DNA from: Euphorbia lathyris
Lineage: Eukaryota > Streptophyta > Magnoliopsida > Malpighiales > Euphorbiaceae
Length of the DNA stretch: 64,000 nucleotides
Reading direction: 5' to 3'
Assembly: GCF_963576675.1 (NCBI RefSeq)
Contig: NC_088912.1
Coordinates: 99,787,895 to 99,851,894 of the forward strand
The position numbers were made by a program, and so were the translations under genes. The notes beneath the pieces were generated by a model, which saw only the letters and a program-made list of their open reading frames with translations, made no database searches and was not told the origin of the DNA. Positions 31,743 through 43,799 of this stretch are shown piece by piece. Position 1 is the stretch's first letter, and the number at the start of each line of letters is the position of its first letter.

Positions 31743-33598
31743 TATTGGCCCAAAAAATAAAATAATTATTTTTATGTATATAAATGCTTGGGTTATGTTT
31801 TTAGGATATAGTTTATATTTTCTAGAAATAATACACATGTAAACTAAACTTCAACCTGTGAGAGAATCCGGCACCACGCGGGGCGTGTCCTCAATACGCA
31901 GCGCGTAAACAAGGCGTTCGGAGAAATCAACGTCAAAAACGTAAATACGCAGCGCGTCCTTCACTTCACGCGGGGTGTATTTTTTTACGCGGGACGTACT
32001 TGCCAATACGTCATGCGTAAGACGCATCCGCAGAGTGTTCCAGGATCAGAAGTTCCAATACGCGAGGCGTATCCACCAATATGCAGGGCGTACCACTTCA
32101 CGCGGGACGTGACACCAGAGACGCCACGCGAGAAACCATCAATGAAATGCACAAGGCCCAATATCCGCCAACACGCAGGGCGTAGTAGAACATACGCGGG
32201 GCGTGTCGTCTCGTCTAGAAGCAGTCAACGGCAGTTGAGGAAGTTAAGTTAGTTGGTTAGAGTTAGTTGGAGTTAGTTGGTGACTAATTAACAAAATGCC
32301 ACTGACTAATTACCAAAATGCCACTCTAAAATACTATAAATAGACCCCCTCCCCTACACTAAAACACACACTCAACACAAACACAAACTCCTCTCTAAAG
32401 GTCCCTTCCAATGCTCTCTTTTTAGTTTAGGTCTTAGCTCCTAAGTTCTTAATGTTCTTTCTCTTGTTCTTCATTTTTCCTAGCTTCAATCCCTTCTTTT
32501 AAGCTTCCTTTAGCCTTAATTCAAGTTTCCTTTCAAGTCTTCCAATTCAAGTTAGCATTCCAAGCCTTTAATTTGTTCAATTCCTAGCCAAAACTCTGTT
32601 TTCAAATTAATTTTCCAGATTCGTCCAACTACTTTCAAGGCCCGATTTCGTCCATTTAAAATCATTTTTGCTTTCAATCCCTTCGACAAAGTTGTTCCTG
32701 ACGTCCTGAATTTCAATCTAGCCTTTTGATTCACTCAATTCTGTGTCCAGAAACTCCATTTACAAATTAATCTTTGCGCCCCAAATTCTTTTAGCTATTC
32801 TGTCCAGAATTTTCCAGATTCGTCCAGTCATTTTCAAAGCCAGATTCCGTCCATTTAGAATCCGTTTTAGCCTTCGATCCCTTATACAAAATTGTTCCTC
32901 ACTTCCTGAAGTTAAATCTAGCCTACTTAATCATCCAATTCCGTGTTCATAAGCACCCAAACGAGCCTCCCGAAGTTAAGGTCTAAATCTGCCCCATTTG
33001 CCTACCAACGTTTTGCCATTGCACCAAGCACATACCGTACAGGCCCGACCGATTGCAGCTCTCTAAGGACTTCACGCCGATACCAAAATTCAACCTCAAT
33101 CCGAGATAGCTATTGTGGCTCCGAGTTTGTTGTTGAATTCCAATTTTTATTTTAATTGCATTTCAATTCTTTGTATTTGATTTGCCTTTCCAATTCAATT
33201 GAATTAGCTATATGTTTAGTATAGAAATACTTCAATTGTAATTCATTTCCAATTTCATGTTTCAAACACTTATTCAATCAATAAAATACCGATTTTTCAC
33301 CAAATCTTGTGTCAATTTCGCACTTTAAATTCCTTTATTTTCTCGTCTTCAATTTACCCGCATTAGCTTAAATAAAACAATTTATCTAGCAAAGTTTCTA
33401 TAACGGCGCTAGAGACCCAAGAGGGACTTTTTCAATCCTTGCGTCCCTCGCCAATCGCTTCGTTTAAGATTTCAAGTTTTGGCGCGCATTTCCATAAACT
33501 TAACCATTTCAATTGAGAAGTAATCTTCTCTGGCACACCCGCACCCTAATCACACGTGACAAGGTTGAAATTAGCATATTTCGAAAATATCACTAACA
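31743..33598 (+). repeat. 3' LTR
   Basis: Starts TATTGGCCC (the second base differs from the TG of the 5' LTR) and ends CTAACA. It has the same ACGCGGGGCGT-like array, TATA box (32335-32342) and AATAAA (33280-33285) as the 5' LTR. Compared with it, it gains about 9 bases near 32113 and loses about 9 near 32270. Confidence 0.95.
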
Positions 33599-33948
33599 GA
33601 TACGTTCGGTAGTTTTTTCTCTTTTATTTGAAGTTTTTATCTTCATTGTATTTCTCCTAGTATGGATGGTTGTGGTTTATCTCCTTACATTCATGAAAAA
33701 ACACAAGAGTTTTGTCTATCATCGCATTGATCTGACTTATAAGCTGATGTAATCTACAGACTGATGAATTAATTGTTTAGTTTATTTAATTATTTTATGT
33801 TATTTGCATGAACAATGTATAGTGAGAAAAATATTATGGGACTTTAGATATTTTTTATTTTTATTAATGAAGTTCTTAATTATTATTTTTTTTTTTGTAG
33901 TTTACTGATTTCTCGGTTTGAGGTTCTGATAAATCATCTCTCAATTAG
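33599..33948. other. Right flank of the LTR element
   Basis: The first 105 bases continue the repeat that the retroelement split (GGTTGTGGTTTATCTCC, TTCATGAAAAAACAC). The rest is AT-rich with nothing recognised. Confidence 0.5.
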
Positions 33949-34255
33949 GACCCGTTTGTTTTACTTACTGTTTACTGTTACGGTTTGATGTTTGATGTTG
34001 CTGCTTGTTGTTACGGTTTGCTGTTTGTTGTTGGAAAATCTATTTTTTCAAAAAACAGAGATTATCTGCTTTTGTAAAATATTGTTTTTCAGTTGTAAAA
34101 GGGAAACAGGATGTCACTAACCAAACATCTAATACTGCTTTTTCAGGTGCAAATGGCAAACAAGAGATCACTAACCAAACACCTAAAACTCTCTTTTTTG
34201 AAGTGCAAAGGCAAACAGGAGTACGGCAAGGAGCAATCAAACATCCCCTTAAAGT
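33949..34255. mobile_element. GTTTGTTT-type MITE
   Basis: Left AGGACCCGTTTGTTTTACTT, right CAATCAAACATCCCCTT; inner text GTTTGCTGTTTGTTG versus GGCAAACAGG. It is the 17821-18095 family in the opposite orientation. ORFs on both strands here are chance. Confidence 0.6.
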
Positions 34256-34261
34256 TTTATG

Positions 34262-34330
34262 CGTATATTAGGATTCGAACTTGAAATCTAGTTTAAGAGA
34301 TTTGAAATCATTAACCATTCAAGCCAACAT
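34262..34330 (-). repeat. SINE-like fragment
   Basis: On the minus strand TGAATGGTTAATGATTTCAA precedes CTAGATTTCAAGTTCGAATC; this is a fragment of the 18420-18560 family. Confidence 0.45.
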
Positions 34331-34929
34331 TAACGGGTAGTTATTAATTTTTTAATTTAATACATTAACTTGTAGATTATAAATGCATATATTAAACTCT
34401 TAGTAATTAAAAAAAAAAATCTTAAAAAATGTGAGTTGTTATTTACCGCCTCCTTTTTCCTACTTATCACCCTTAAAAAGACATGATATTATCCTCTTCC
34501 CTTTATTAAAAAATAAATAAATAAATAAATTTCAAATCCCTTCCCCTGCACCTCAAAATTTTCAAAATTTTACCTTGGTGGGCCAAATTGCGCACCACTA
34601 GACAAGGGATGGCGTCCGCCAAGGCAAAATTTCCGGATTTTTTTAAAATTTTATATATTTTTTGAATATTTTTAAAAAATTTAACTATTTAAAGTTTTAG
34701 GTTCGATTTCTCAGATCCATTCTCCGTCTACTTTTTATTTTTCCCGGGAGAGAGAGATGTTTTCAATTTTTTAAGCAAAAAAAATTTAGAGCAAATATGG
34801 TAAGAAAGGAACGGTAAATAGGAAAAATGGGACGGTAAATAGCGACAAGTCAGTTTTGAACATGAAACTTAGTTAATAAAGCATTATTCATTTTGTTTAT
34901 ATTTGAATTTATGTTTAAAAATTCAGTCC
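34331..34929. other. Intergenic, nothing recognised
   Basis: AT-rich, with an (AAAT)n run near 34510-34530 and an AGAGAGAGA tract at 34749. No ORF or partner repeat. Confidence 0.4.
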
Positions 34930-35250
34930 CATTTATTTTCCGAAAAATATTGTGGAAGAAAATATTTTTCTCATTTTTCAGTCTTTGTTTGCTTACGAAT
35001 TTTTTTGTTTAGTCAACCAAAAATTACATGAAGAAAATAAGTAAAATGTTTTACCATTTTTAAAAGAGTAAAATATTTTCCTAAACTCTTAGAACCTTAC
35101 TTCATTTCTTCTGTTTACTATTTTCAAAACAATAGTAATCTGTCACTTCTTTCCATTTCCGGTATTGTAGATATATACTGAAATATTTTATTTTCTAATA
35201 TAAAAAATTTCTTATTCAATATTTTCGAAAATATAATATTTTATGACAAA
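34930..35250. repeat. MITE of the GTTTTCC/hairpin family
   Basis: TTTTCCGAAAAATATTGTGG, then TTTTTCTCATTTTTCAGTC on the left, with TTTCGAAAATATAATATTTT and ATGACAAACAAAATGATG on the right. It resembles the ends of the 7859-8735 and 59501-59794 elements. Confidence 0.45.
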
Positions 35251-35744
35251 CAAAATGATGTCTCGAAAACATATTTCTTTTCATATATGATGTAGCAATA
35301 ATAAAACTGTAAAAACCAGTAAAAAGAATTATATGCAAATTAATTGAGTAATATATTTTTAATTAAATTAGATTTTTATAACTAACTAATTTGACAACAC
35401 ACGTGTGTGATCATATTGATCAGAGTTAATTGCATGAAATTGAAAATCAGAGGTCCAATTAATAAAAATTTAAAAAAGTTAAGGGTCAAAAGGTATTTTT
35501 TGTTTTCCCTATATAATATGAGCAATTGGTTAAAAGGTAGGTGATTATTTGGAAACAATGATTACCAAACATGGAAAGCAACTACTTTCCAGCTCTTCTA
35601 CGTGAATTATTACTATTAAAATAAAAAGGCAACAATTAAATATTTAAAATACAAAAAAAATTAACTCAAATTGATATACTATGATTTTTTTTTTAACTAC
35701 GACTTTATTAATTGCTACTTGAAACATCCCGAATAAGGATGCTT
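35251..35744. other. Intergenic, nothing recognised
   Basis: AT-rich spacer with no ORF longer than chance. Confidence 0.4.
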
Positions 35745-36060
35745 TGAATGAATAGTGGAATTGAATAATAAATAAAAGAATTAGCATATGAATGAGCATA
35801 TCATGTTAGGACATGAGTTGCTTCGTTCACCAACCTTGAAACAAAAATCACTGAGAACCTAGAATGATTACGCAATAGCTGCCTCACCTCATAGATCACA
35901 CTACCAAACTCCGTGAGGTCTAGACTAACTAATGAAACAAGCATCGACTACAATTTTTGCATCGATCTCAAAAACAATGACGTTGTGGCCCGATTGACTC
36001 ACTCAAGTGATGCTTTCTTTCAATGTCAAAGCTTCTGCTAATCTGACCGACACTACACCC
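35745..36060 (-). pseudogene. LINE RNase H fragment
   Basis: The minus strand reads LAEALTLKESIT, stop, VSQSGHNVIVFEIDAKIVVD and, after a frameshift, VIYEVRQLLRNHSRFSVIFV followed by SRLVNEATHVLT. This is the C-terminal RNase H domain of a plant L1-type ORF2, whose NEATHVL is the usual N-E-x-A-H-x-L motif. Several stops and a frameshift show it is dead. It is far more decayed than the 42-48 kb LINE and in the opposite orientation. Confidence 0.7.
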
Positions 36061-36393
36061 TCTATGGTTAATATTTAAAGATATTGCAATTTTTAATTTG
36101 GATGCAATACGGAAATGGAAGTTACTAAAAGTGGTTTGAAAAATTCAATATTAAGGACTTATATGATTTAGTTGTTAGGTAGATAACTTTTGCTATTAGT
36201 TATTTATTTGTTGTTGTTAAATGTTGGTTATTAACTGATTAATAACTAGTGTGATAAGATTGTCGTTGGCCCACTCAATTGGATAACATGTGTCGAAAAC
36301 GGTCTCTGGTAGCACTATGGCAATCAAGTCACTAAGAGATTAATAGAGAGAAAGTATGTATGTTGAGAGAGAGACTGCATATCCCCTTTAAGG
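36061..36393. other. Intergenic, nothing recognised
   Basis: Mixed sequence between two retroelement fragments. An LTR of the second Tat relic might be expected here but was not recognised. Confidence 0.35.
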
Positions 36394-37318
36394 GTGTTAC
36401 CTAACTTTCTTTCTTATGTAGATTCTGGATGGACATGTCATAAGTTTATAATGCCCCTAAGGTTTAGCTTGTTCTCAAAATTAGGTCCCTTGACCTTACC
36501 CGATTACAAGTTACAAGGGATTTCTAAGGGCGAAATAAGGGATACTGAGATCTTTATCCATAAAGTTTTGGGTAATGGCTGGTTTATCTATCCGGCACGA
36601 TTGGTGACTTTTTAGAGGGGTGAAAACTAAATAGTATGAAGAAGTATCTGGTCGGGTGGGGCTTGGTTATGGGGTTTGGCGAAGCTGGAGTCCATTGAGG
36701 TTACCGTGGAAAAACATCAAAGTTGCACATGGGTTGGGTCATTTTTTTCTATTTTTCTTATTTAGCTTTAATTATGGCTTATTGTGCTTGACTTTGTAGA
36801 TGATATGGAGCTCGAACCGACTGTATCTTATTCAGTTGACTTGGACCAACTCAAATTTGAGTATGACTTAATGCCTTTAGACAAGGCTTATAGGATGACG
36901 GTGGCCCCTTTGGATCTCACATTGATCTATTTTCTCTTTCAAACTAAGCAATTGCTCGAATTACTAAGGCTTCTCCCTTGAGACTTGATGCTTGATGTCA
37001 GTAAGGATGAAGTTCATGTGAAGGATTTCTTGATGCCTCTAGCTAGTGTGGATGCTAGAAAGACTCCGGGTTGGAGGGAGAGTATGGCAAAAAAAGGGGC
37101 GACAAACTCAAAAAATGATTGAGGAGAACATTCTTAAAAAGAAGGTGGAGACCATCGATCTAGAGGATGGTTCTGAGAAGATTGAGCCTACTACCAAGAA
37201 ACATAAGGTTGATAAGGCAATTGGTGCTGAGGTTAATGTTACCTCCAACTTCGTGCCCGAAAAGGAGCTTGTGGACAAGGTGCAAGCTGCTTTTCAGATG
37301 AGTATTACAACTTCATGA
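36394..37318 (+). pseudogene. Decayed antisense ORF of a second Tat relic
   Basis: Three open pieces on the + strand (36394-36615, 36784-36981, 37046-37318) read as parts of one protein: VDSGWTCHKFIMPLRFSLFS, FEYDLMPLDKAYRM, and a Lys/Glu-rich end with KKKVETIDLEDGSEKIEP. Stops separate them, although GT-AG introns could explain part of this. It lies tail-to-tail with an integrase fragment on the other strand (37440-37800), the same geometry as the PMD gene in the intact Tat element. I cannot assign a domain. A gag-like protein of an unrelated retroelement is the alternative. Confidence 0.5.
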
Positions 37319-37439
37319 AGTAGTTGCATCTGAAAGAAGATACAATCAATAATTTTCTAGAGAGTTACTCGACAAAATTTGTAAAAAATAAGAATGATAA
37401 TTTTGTCAAAATCAAATAAATTAAAGAAACTTATGGCAA

Positions 37440-37800
37440 AAAGCTCAAATAAGGAGGAGGGTACATGTTTAGCCTCGATCCACTTGGTGAAATGTTATAT
37501 GTCTATAATTAGGTACTCCTTCTAATACTGTACCTCTGGAAAAAAAACACTTACAATGTTAATCCTCATGTAATGAATGGCCAGCCTGGTGGATGATCTT
37601 CATTGCTGAGGCCAGGGACCTTACATATGGTGCATATGTCTCGCATGCCTTACATTTCCGTCTAAATCTGATACGTTTTAGGCCATTTTAGGCCAGTAGA
37701 ATCTCTGAGAGCTTTCCTTACTAGGACAACATCTCCTTCATGGCTCCCACAAATGCCCTCATGGATTTCTTGAAGGAGATAACTTCCTTCAGCGAATCCA
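37440..37800 (-). pseudogene. Ty3/gypsy integrase fragment
   Basis: The minus strand gives EIHEGICGSHEGDVVLVRKA, the integrase zinc-finger start, and later EYLIIDI, stop, HFTKWIEAKHVPSS, the start of the catalytic core. Spacing and wording fit the Tat integrase in the intact element (HEGICGAHQ, then DYFSKWVEA). Frameshifts and stops are frequent. The rest of pol is missing. Confidence 0.7.
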
Positions 37801-38447
37801 ACATATTTGAGTCATTAGGTGTCAGTTGGGAATTGAGTAAGATTTGAGATTTTAAAAATATAATAAATTACAAAATATAAAATAAATGAAAGGATAAAAA
37901 TGCCCTTCTAACCATTTGACTTTAACTGTCATCTCAGTTTTTTTTTAACACTGTTAGTTTTTTTGGACCCTATTTGCTAACGGAATCAACCTCAAAGTAC
38001 ATATTTGTCAACTTTTAAACCATTTTGAAAATAACTCAAACCACAAGATTTATTTTTGTATTTTTTCCTTTTATTTATTTATGTTTAATTAGATTAAATC
38101 AGAATATATTCTTGATTTAAAAAAGTAATGTTTAATTTATATGTTTGTAATATATGATATTTTAAATATTATAATCTAATTTATATTCCAACTTTAAATC
38201 GAAATATAATTTTTTTTTTGTTTATAATATCTAATACGATAAATATCTAATAGCTAATTTATACTTCAATCTGATTGAAATATAATATCTTCCTAATATA
38301 ACCTATATAGGTATAGATTACCGACTTAGACTAAACTGAATTTTAATCTAATTAAATTACAATTCACTCAAACTGGATTCATCATAAATATATTTATGCT
38401 TGAATACATAACTATTATATATATTCCAAGCACCCTGAAAATGCATT
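37801..38447. other. Intergenic, one repeat arm
   Basis: 37.93-38.06 kb repeats the text at the window start. The remaining part is AT-rich with repeats of ATCTAATTTATA(T/C)T-type wording. No gene. Confidence 0.4.
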
Positions 38448-39232
38448 CCATCAGACTTTATATGTATGCGATCATGTAATTCTATCTAAGCCTAGTAGCA
38501 GGCTTAAATACTTTCACCCTACGAGTCGTAAATGAACTCTAGCAAGTCCTTATTTGATATCATGTCCAGCATGAGGCATGTCACTGTCACCCTCATATAG
38601 TGTTCAGACATTTCTTCATCTCTAAGTGAACTGATAAGTTCGAATAAACAATGACTCCAATTGTCTCGTTCAGGTGTGCCCACATTTTTCAGCTTCACTA
38701 ATTAAGTGAATGTCGATATCTCCTCTCCTACAGGATAGTAACAATAATCACGCTTCACTCATTATTTCTAAGCACGATTTAGAGCATATCCAACTAAACT
38801 CATACTTGGCACCCAGTAACGGATCGTTCGACGAATAATCTAAGCATATTGTGTCTCATATAGACTCTATATTAACTTTGGGTCTAAAAGCTCAACTATG
38901 AGTATTACATAAGAAACACTATGACTCTGCAACCATGTAGTTTCTCATAACGGATTGATCCAGTGCTTTACTATATTTTATAAGTCCATATGCCTATGAG
39001 TGACATCTAATGTCCATAACCGATGAAACACCATTAATAGTCCAAACACATATTAATCTTTAGTTCATTATCATTCTCACAATAATAATAGACAAGAAAT
39101 ATTTAGATTAATATTTTATTATCTCACAGTTTTACTTCTCCGAATCCTAAATCCGTTAGATGTGAGTATATCATTGATCAAGAATATTATATTAGGTTAA
39201 TTCGCACAAGTGAACTAATGAATTATATTATG

Positions 39233-39492
39233 GGAAATTTACATGGAAATTCAGGTTTAAAAAATTATTTACAATAATATCAGAAAATAATTTGAATTTT
39301 ATCAAATTAAATAAACGATCATTTCTTGAAGTAACAGCCCCTAAATGGTAGAAATTTTGAAATTCATATTTTATTTAACCGGCTGACATTTTCAAAATAG
39401 TTTTAATATTTTTGATATATTATAAATTAAATTATTACTAATGATTAAATTATAAAAATTATTACTATTCATGTCTTTTATGTAAAAGACCC
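39233..39492. mobile_element. 260-bp insertion with exact 9-bp duplication
   Basis: Present only in unit 1 of the tandem array and absent from units 2-4, so its limits are clear. Flanked by TTATATTAT at 39224-39232 and 39493-39501. Ends GGGAAATTTACATGG and (reverse complement) GGGTCTTTTACATAA are weakly inverted. Probably a small MULE-type element. Confidence 0.7.
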
Positions 39493-42400
39493 TTATATTA
39501 TTGCGTTATAATTAAGGGCACTATCAAAATATAACGTCTCGGGACTAAGACATGCACCAACATATTATACTCTAATTGTGACATCAACATGTCTCAACTT
39601 GTTTATTCGCGTGTTATTATTCGGAATGATATTATTGAAAAATTTGAAGTTAAATAATCGGTCAAATTCAGTCATAAGTAAGGAGACAATTGAAATTGTT
39701 TTAATCCCTCAAATTTTGTAGTAAATTGGATGTCTTAACAAATCTATATCTTTTGAAATATTTATCTTTATAATAATGGTAATAATATTATATTAATAAA
39801 GGATAAGGTTTAAAAATACTCCTAATATTTATATTTTGGAGCAATTTTATCTATAACGTTTAAAATGGTACAACTTTTTACCATTGACGTTGGCAGACAA
39901 GAGCAATTTTACCCTTAGTGTTGACAAGTTGGGTCAATTGGAGAAATTTATCATCAAATTGTTTTATCGATCATGAATCTTGTTATTTACACTTCATATG
40001 TGCGTTATTTTATCATTCATTGCATGATTAAATGTGATTTTTTCTTAATTTTTTTTATAAAAAATATACTATATTTTGTACGAGTTGAACAAAAAATATT
40101 TAAATATTTCACCGAATTTAAAAATATTAATCTCATTTACAGTTCACATGTGCGTCATTTTATCGCCGAATTTAAAAACATTAATCTCATTTCTTCATCT
40201 CTGATTGAACCGATAAGTTCGAATAAACAACGACTCCGATTGTCTCACTCGGGTGTGGCCACACTTTTCAGCTTCACTAATCAAGTGGCTCGTGATATCT
40301 TCTTTTATTAGGAGAGTAACAATCCCGCGATCCACTCATTGTTTCTAAGCATGATTTAGAACATATCCAACTAAACTCATACTTGACACCTAGTAACGGA
40401 CTGTTAGGCGAATAATCTAAGTATATTGTGTCACTTTAGACCCCATAGTGACTTTGGGTCTAAGGACTCAACTATGAGTATTGCATAAGAAATACCTATG
40501 ACTCTGCAACCATGTGGTTTCTCATAGTGGATCGATCCAATGCTTACTGTTTCATAAGCCTACATGCCTTTGACTAACATCTAATGTCCATGACTAGTGA
40601 AACACCATCAACAGTCAAAGCACATACTAGTTTTTAGTTCATTATTATTCCCACAATAATAACAAACTAGAGATACTTATATTAATATTTTATTATCTTA
40701 CGGTTTCACTCCTCCAAATCCTCAATCCATTAAACCTGAGCAGATCACTAATTAAGAATACTCTATTAAGTTAATTCGTGCAAGTGAACTAATGGATTAG
40801 GTTGTTGCCTATAATTAAGGGTACTATCAAAATATAAAATATGGGGACTAAGACATAACCAATAGATTATATTCTAACCGAGACATCAACATGTCCCAGA
40901 TTGTTTACTCGCGTGTTATTATTCGAAATGATATTATTGAAAAATTTGAAGTTAAACAATCGGTCAAATTTAGTCATAAGTAAGAAGACAAAATTCAAAT
41001 TTTTTTAATCCCTCAAATTTTGTAGTAAATTGGGGTGTCTTAACAAATCTATATTTTTTGAAATATTTATCTTAAAAGGATAATAGTAATAATAATGGTC
41101 ATGATATTAATATTAATAAGGGATAAGGTATAAAAATATTCATAACATTTATACTCAGGAGTAATTTTATCCATAACGTTTAAAATTGTATAATTTTTTA
41201 CCATTAACGTTGTTAAGCAAGAACAATTTTACCCTTAATGTTGACAAATTAGGCCAATTGGAGAAATTAATCATCAAATTGTTTTATCGGTCATGAATCT
41301 TATCTACACTTCACATGTGCGTCATTTTATCACTCATTATATGATTAAATGTGAATTTTCTTAAATTTTTTTAAAAATATACTATATTTTGTACGAGTTG
41401 GACAAAAAATATTCAAATATTTTACCGAATTTAAAAATATTAATCTTATTTACAGTTCACATGTGCGTCATTTTATCACCGAATTTAAAAATATTAGTCT
41501 CATTTCTTCATCTCTAAGTGAACCGATAAGTTCGAACAAACAATGACTCCGATTGCTGTGAGCCCACACTTTTCAGTTTCACTAATCAAGTGGCTGGTGA
41601 TATCTTATCTCCTTAGGAGAGTAACAATCCTCACGACCCACTCATTGTTTTTAAGCATGATTAGAGCATATCCAACTAAACTCATACTTGGCACCTAGTA
41701 ACGGGCCGTTAGGCGAATACTTTAAGCATATTGTGTCGCTCTCGACCCCATAATGACTTTGGGTCTAAGGACTCAACTATGAGTATTGTATAAGAAACAC
41801 CTACAACTCTACAACCATGTGGTTTCTCATAGCGGATCGACCCAATTCTTACTGTTTCATAAGCCTACATGTCTTTGACTGACATCTAATGTCCATGACC
41901 GGTGAAACACCATCAAAAGTCAAAGCACATACTAGTTTTTAGTTTATTATTATTTCCACAACAATAACAAACTAGATATACTTAGATTAGTATTTTATTG
42001 TCTTACGGTTTCACTTCTCCAAATCCCCAATCCATTAAACTTCAGCAGATCGCTAATTGAGAATACTCTATTAGCTTAGTTCGTGCAAGTGAACTAACGA
42101 ATTAGATTGTTCCCTACAATTATAGGGTACTATCAAATTTTAAAATATGGGGACTAAGATATAACCAACAGATTATATTCTAACCGAGACATCAACATGT
42201 CCCAGATTCGCATGTTATTATTCGGAATGATATTATTGAAAAATTTGAAGTTAAATAATCGGTCAAATTTAGTCATAAGTAAGGAGACAAAATTCAAATT
42301 GTTTTAGTCCCTCAAATTTTGTAGTGAATTGGGATGTCTTAAAAATCTATATTTTTTTAAATATTTATCTTAAAAGGATAATAGTAACGGATTCGACATC

Positions 42401-42671
42401 CAAATCCAAATTATATATTCTTTAATATGATCTTACTACACTAGTTGGATAAGTATAAACAAATGGGTCCTTTTGTTGCTATTCATACTTCATTTTATTG
42501 TATTCATGAGCAAATTAATTAAATAATCTTAACTTTGTATGGTTTTAAAGATTAAGACTTATTAACGGATTTCATCGTTTTCTTATCTTTTGGCAAGCTC
42601 GGTCCTCTTGTCTTTTGACAAGCTTTTCATAATTTCAGTTATAGATTTGCAAAAGGCTCTGATTGTCGTAT

Positions 42672-43785
42672 ATGGTTTCTTCAAGTTCGATTGTTTCTCT
42701 TTATAGTTACCTATCATTGGAAGAAGAGGAAGGTGGGGGAGTAACGATAGGTGATGACGATTTGCGATCAAGAGATCTGGATCTTCATTGGTGCCTGGCG
42801 GGGAAGTTTCTGACAGACCATCCAGTCGATTTTCCCACCATGAAGGATCTATTGGCATCTCTTTGGAAGCCAGGGAAAGGTGTTTTCATTCGTTCTGTTA
42901 ATGCAAACCTGTCTTTATTTCAATTCTTCCATGAGATTGATGTTAGGCGTGTCATTGAGAATGACCCATAGACATTCGATAATAAGATCCTTATTACTAA
43001 GAGAATGGCAGCAAATGATATTCCAACTGATATTCCGTTATTCCTTGTTGATGTTTGGGTGCAAGCTTTTAATCTGCCAAGTGGTTTCTTCTCTGAGCGA
43101 GTGGCTACTGCTATTGGGAATCATATGGGTACTTTTGTAGCATCTGATCAGAATAATTTTCAGGGAATTTAGAGGGAGTATATGTGCATACGGGTTAGTC
43201 TAGATGTGAGGAAACCTCTCATACGTCGGATGAAGATGAAGAAGCAAGCAGGAGAATGGTTTTGGGTTGAATTTAAATATGAGAATATTAAGAGGTTATG
43301 TTTCGTATATTGGGTTTTTGGATCATACTGAGTACAATTGTCCAAAGGTTTATGATAATAATGAGGTTGTGGTGGAGAAACCGTATGAAGCTAATATGTT
43401 AGTTCAGTTAGGCCGGAAACAGCATACGAAAGGTAGCAAATGGCTGGTGAATGAGGCGGGGATCAGGCTGTCCGATGGCAGCCGGCCGAAATTGATAGTT
43501 ATTGATTCGATTCAAAGAGATGTGGAAGTTACTGATAGTGACGTGAATGTAGGGAGTGGTATTCATGTTACAGTTACTGCTTCAAGAAGTGGCAATATGG
43601 TGGTTGACCCTGTGAGTGGAGATGATGGCAAGAAGTCAAATGGGCGTTCTATTAAGGGGGTCATTATTCTGGAATCTAAAAGGATAAGGAAGGAAGAGCC
43701 TATGAAGGGAGGGACAAATATGGATTCTTCACAAGTTAATGAAATAGGTTCAAAAAATGAGTTAACAGCGGGTCTTGCAGGATAG
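42672..43785 (+). pseudogene. LINE ORF1 (DUF4283/zinc-knuckle type), broken
   Basis: Starts MVSSSSIVSLYSYLSLEEEE and shows the plant LINE ORF1 pattern: DHPVDFPTMKDLLASLWKPG, then FDNKILITKRMAAND and LVDVWVQAFNLPSGFFSERV. The zinc-knuckle end (GFLDHTEYNCPKVYD) lies after a frameshift near 43315. TAG codons interrupt at 42969 and 43170. ORF1 protein binds element RNA. It precedes ORF2 by only 15 bases. Confidence 0.85.
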
Positions 43786-43799
43786 ACCTGCCCATCATC

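Larger units (their letters stand above)
19541..33598 (+). mobile_element. Full-length Tat-lineage Ty3/gypsy LTR retrotransposon
   Basis: Two 1856-bp LTRs bound 14.06 kb. The 5' LTR starts TGTTGGCCC and ends CTAACA. Flanks GATAT and GATAC are a near-match 5-bp target duplication. Order on the + strand: LTR, primer binding site, gag, protease, reverse transcriptase, two RNase H domains, integrase, a GC-rich motif array, an antisense PMD gene, polypurine tract, LTR. The second, archaeal-type RNase H between the normal RNase H and integrase is characteristic of the Tat lineage. gag-pol has many stops and at least one frameshift, so the copy cannot move by itself. The LTRs differ only by scattered substitutions and two compensating indels of about 9 bases, which suggests a fairly recent insertion. 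Confidence 0.95.

Noticed and set aside
42583..42858. 91-codon minus-strand ORF at the LINE 5' end
   Set aside because: Overlaps LINE ORF1 on the opposite strand and reads as its mirror; no family or promoter seen.
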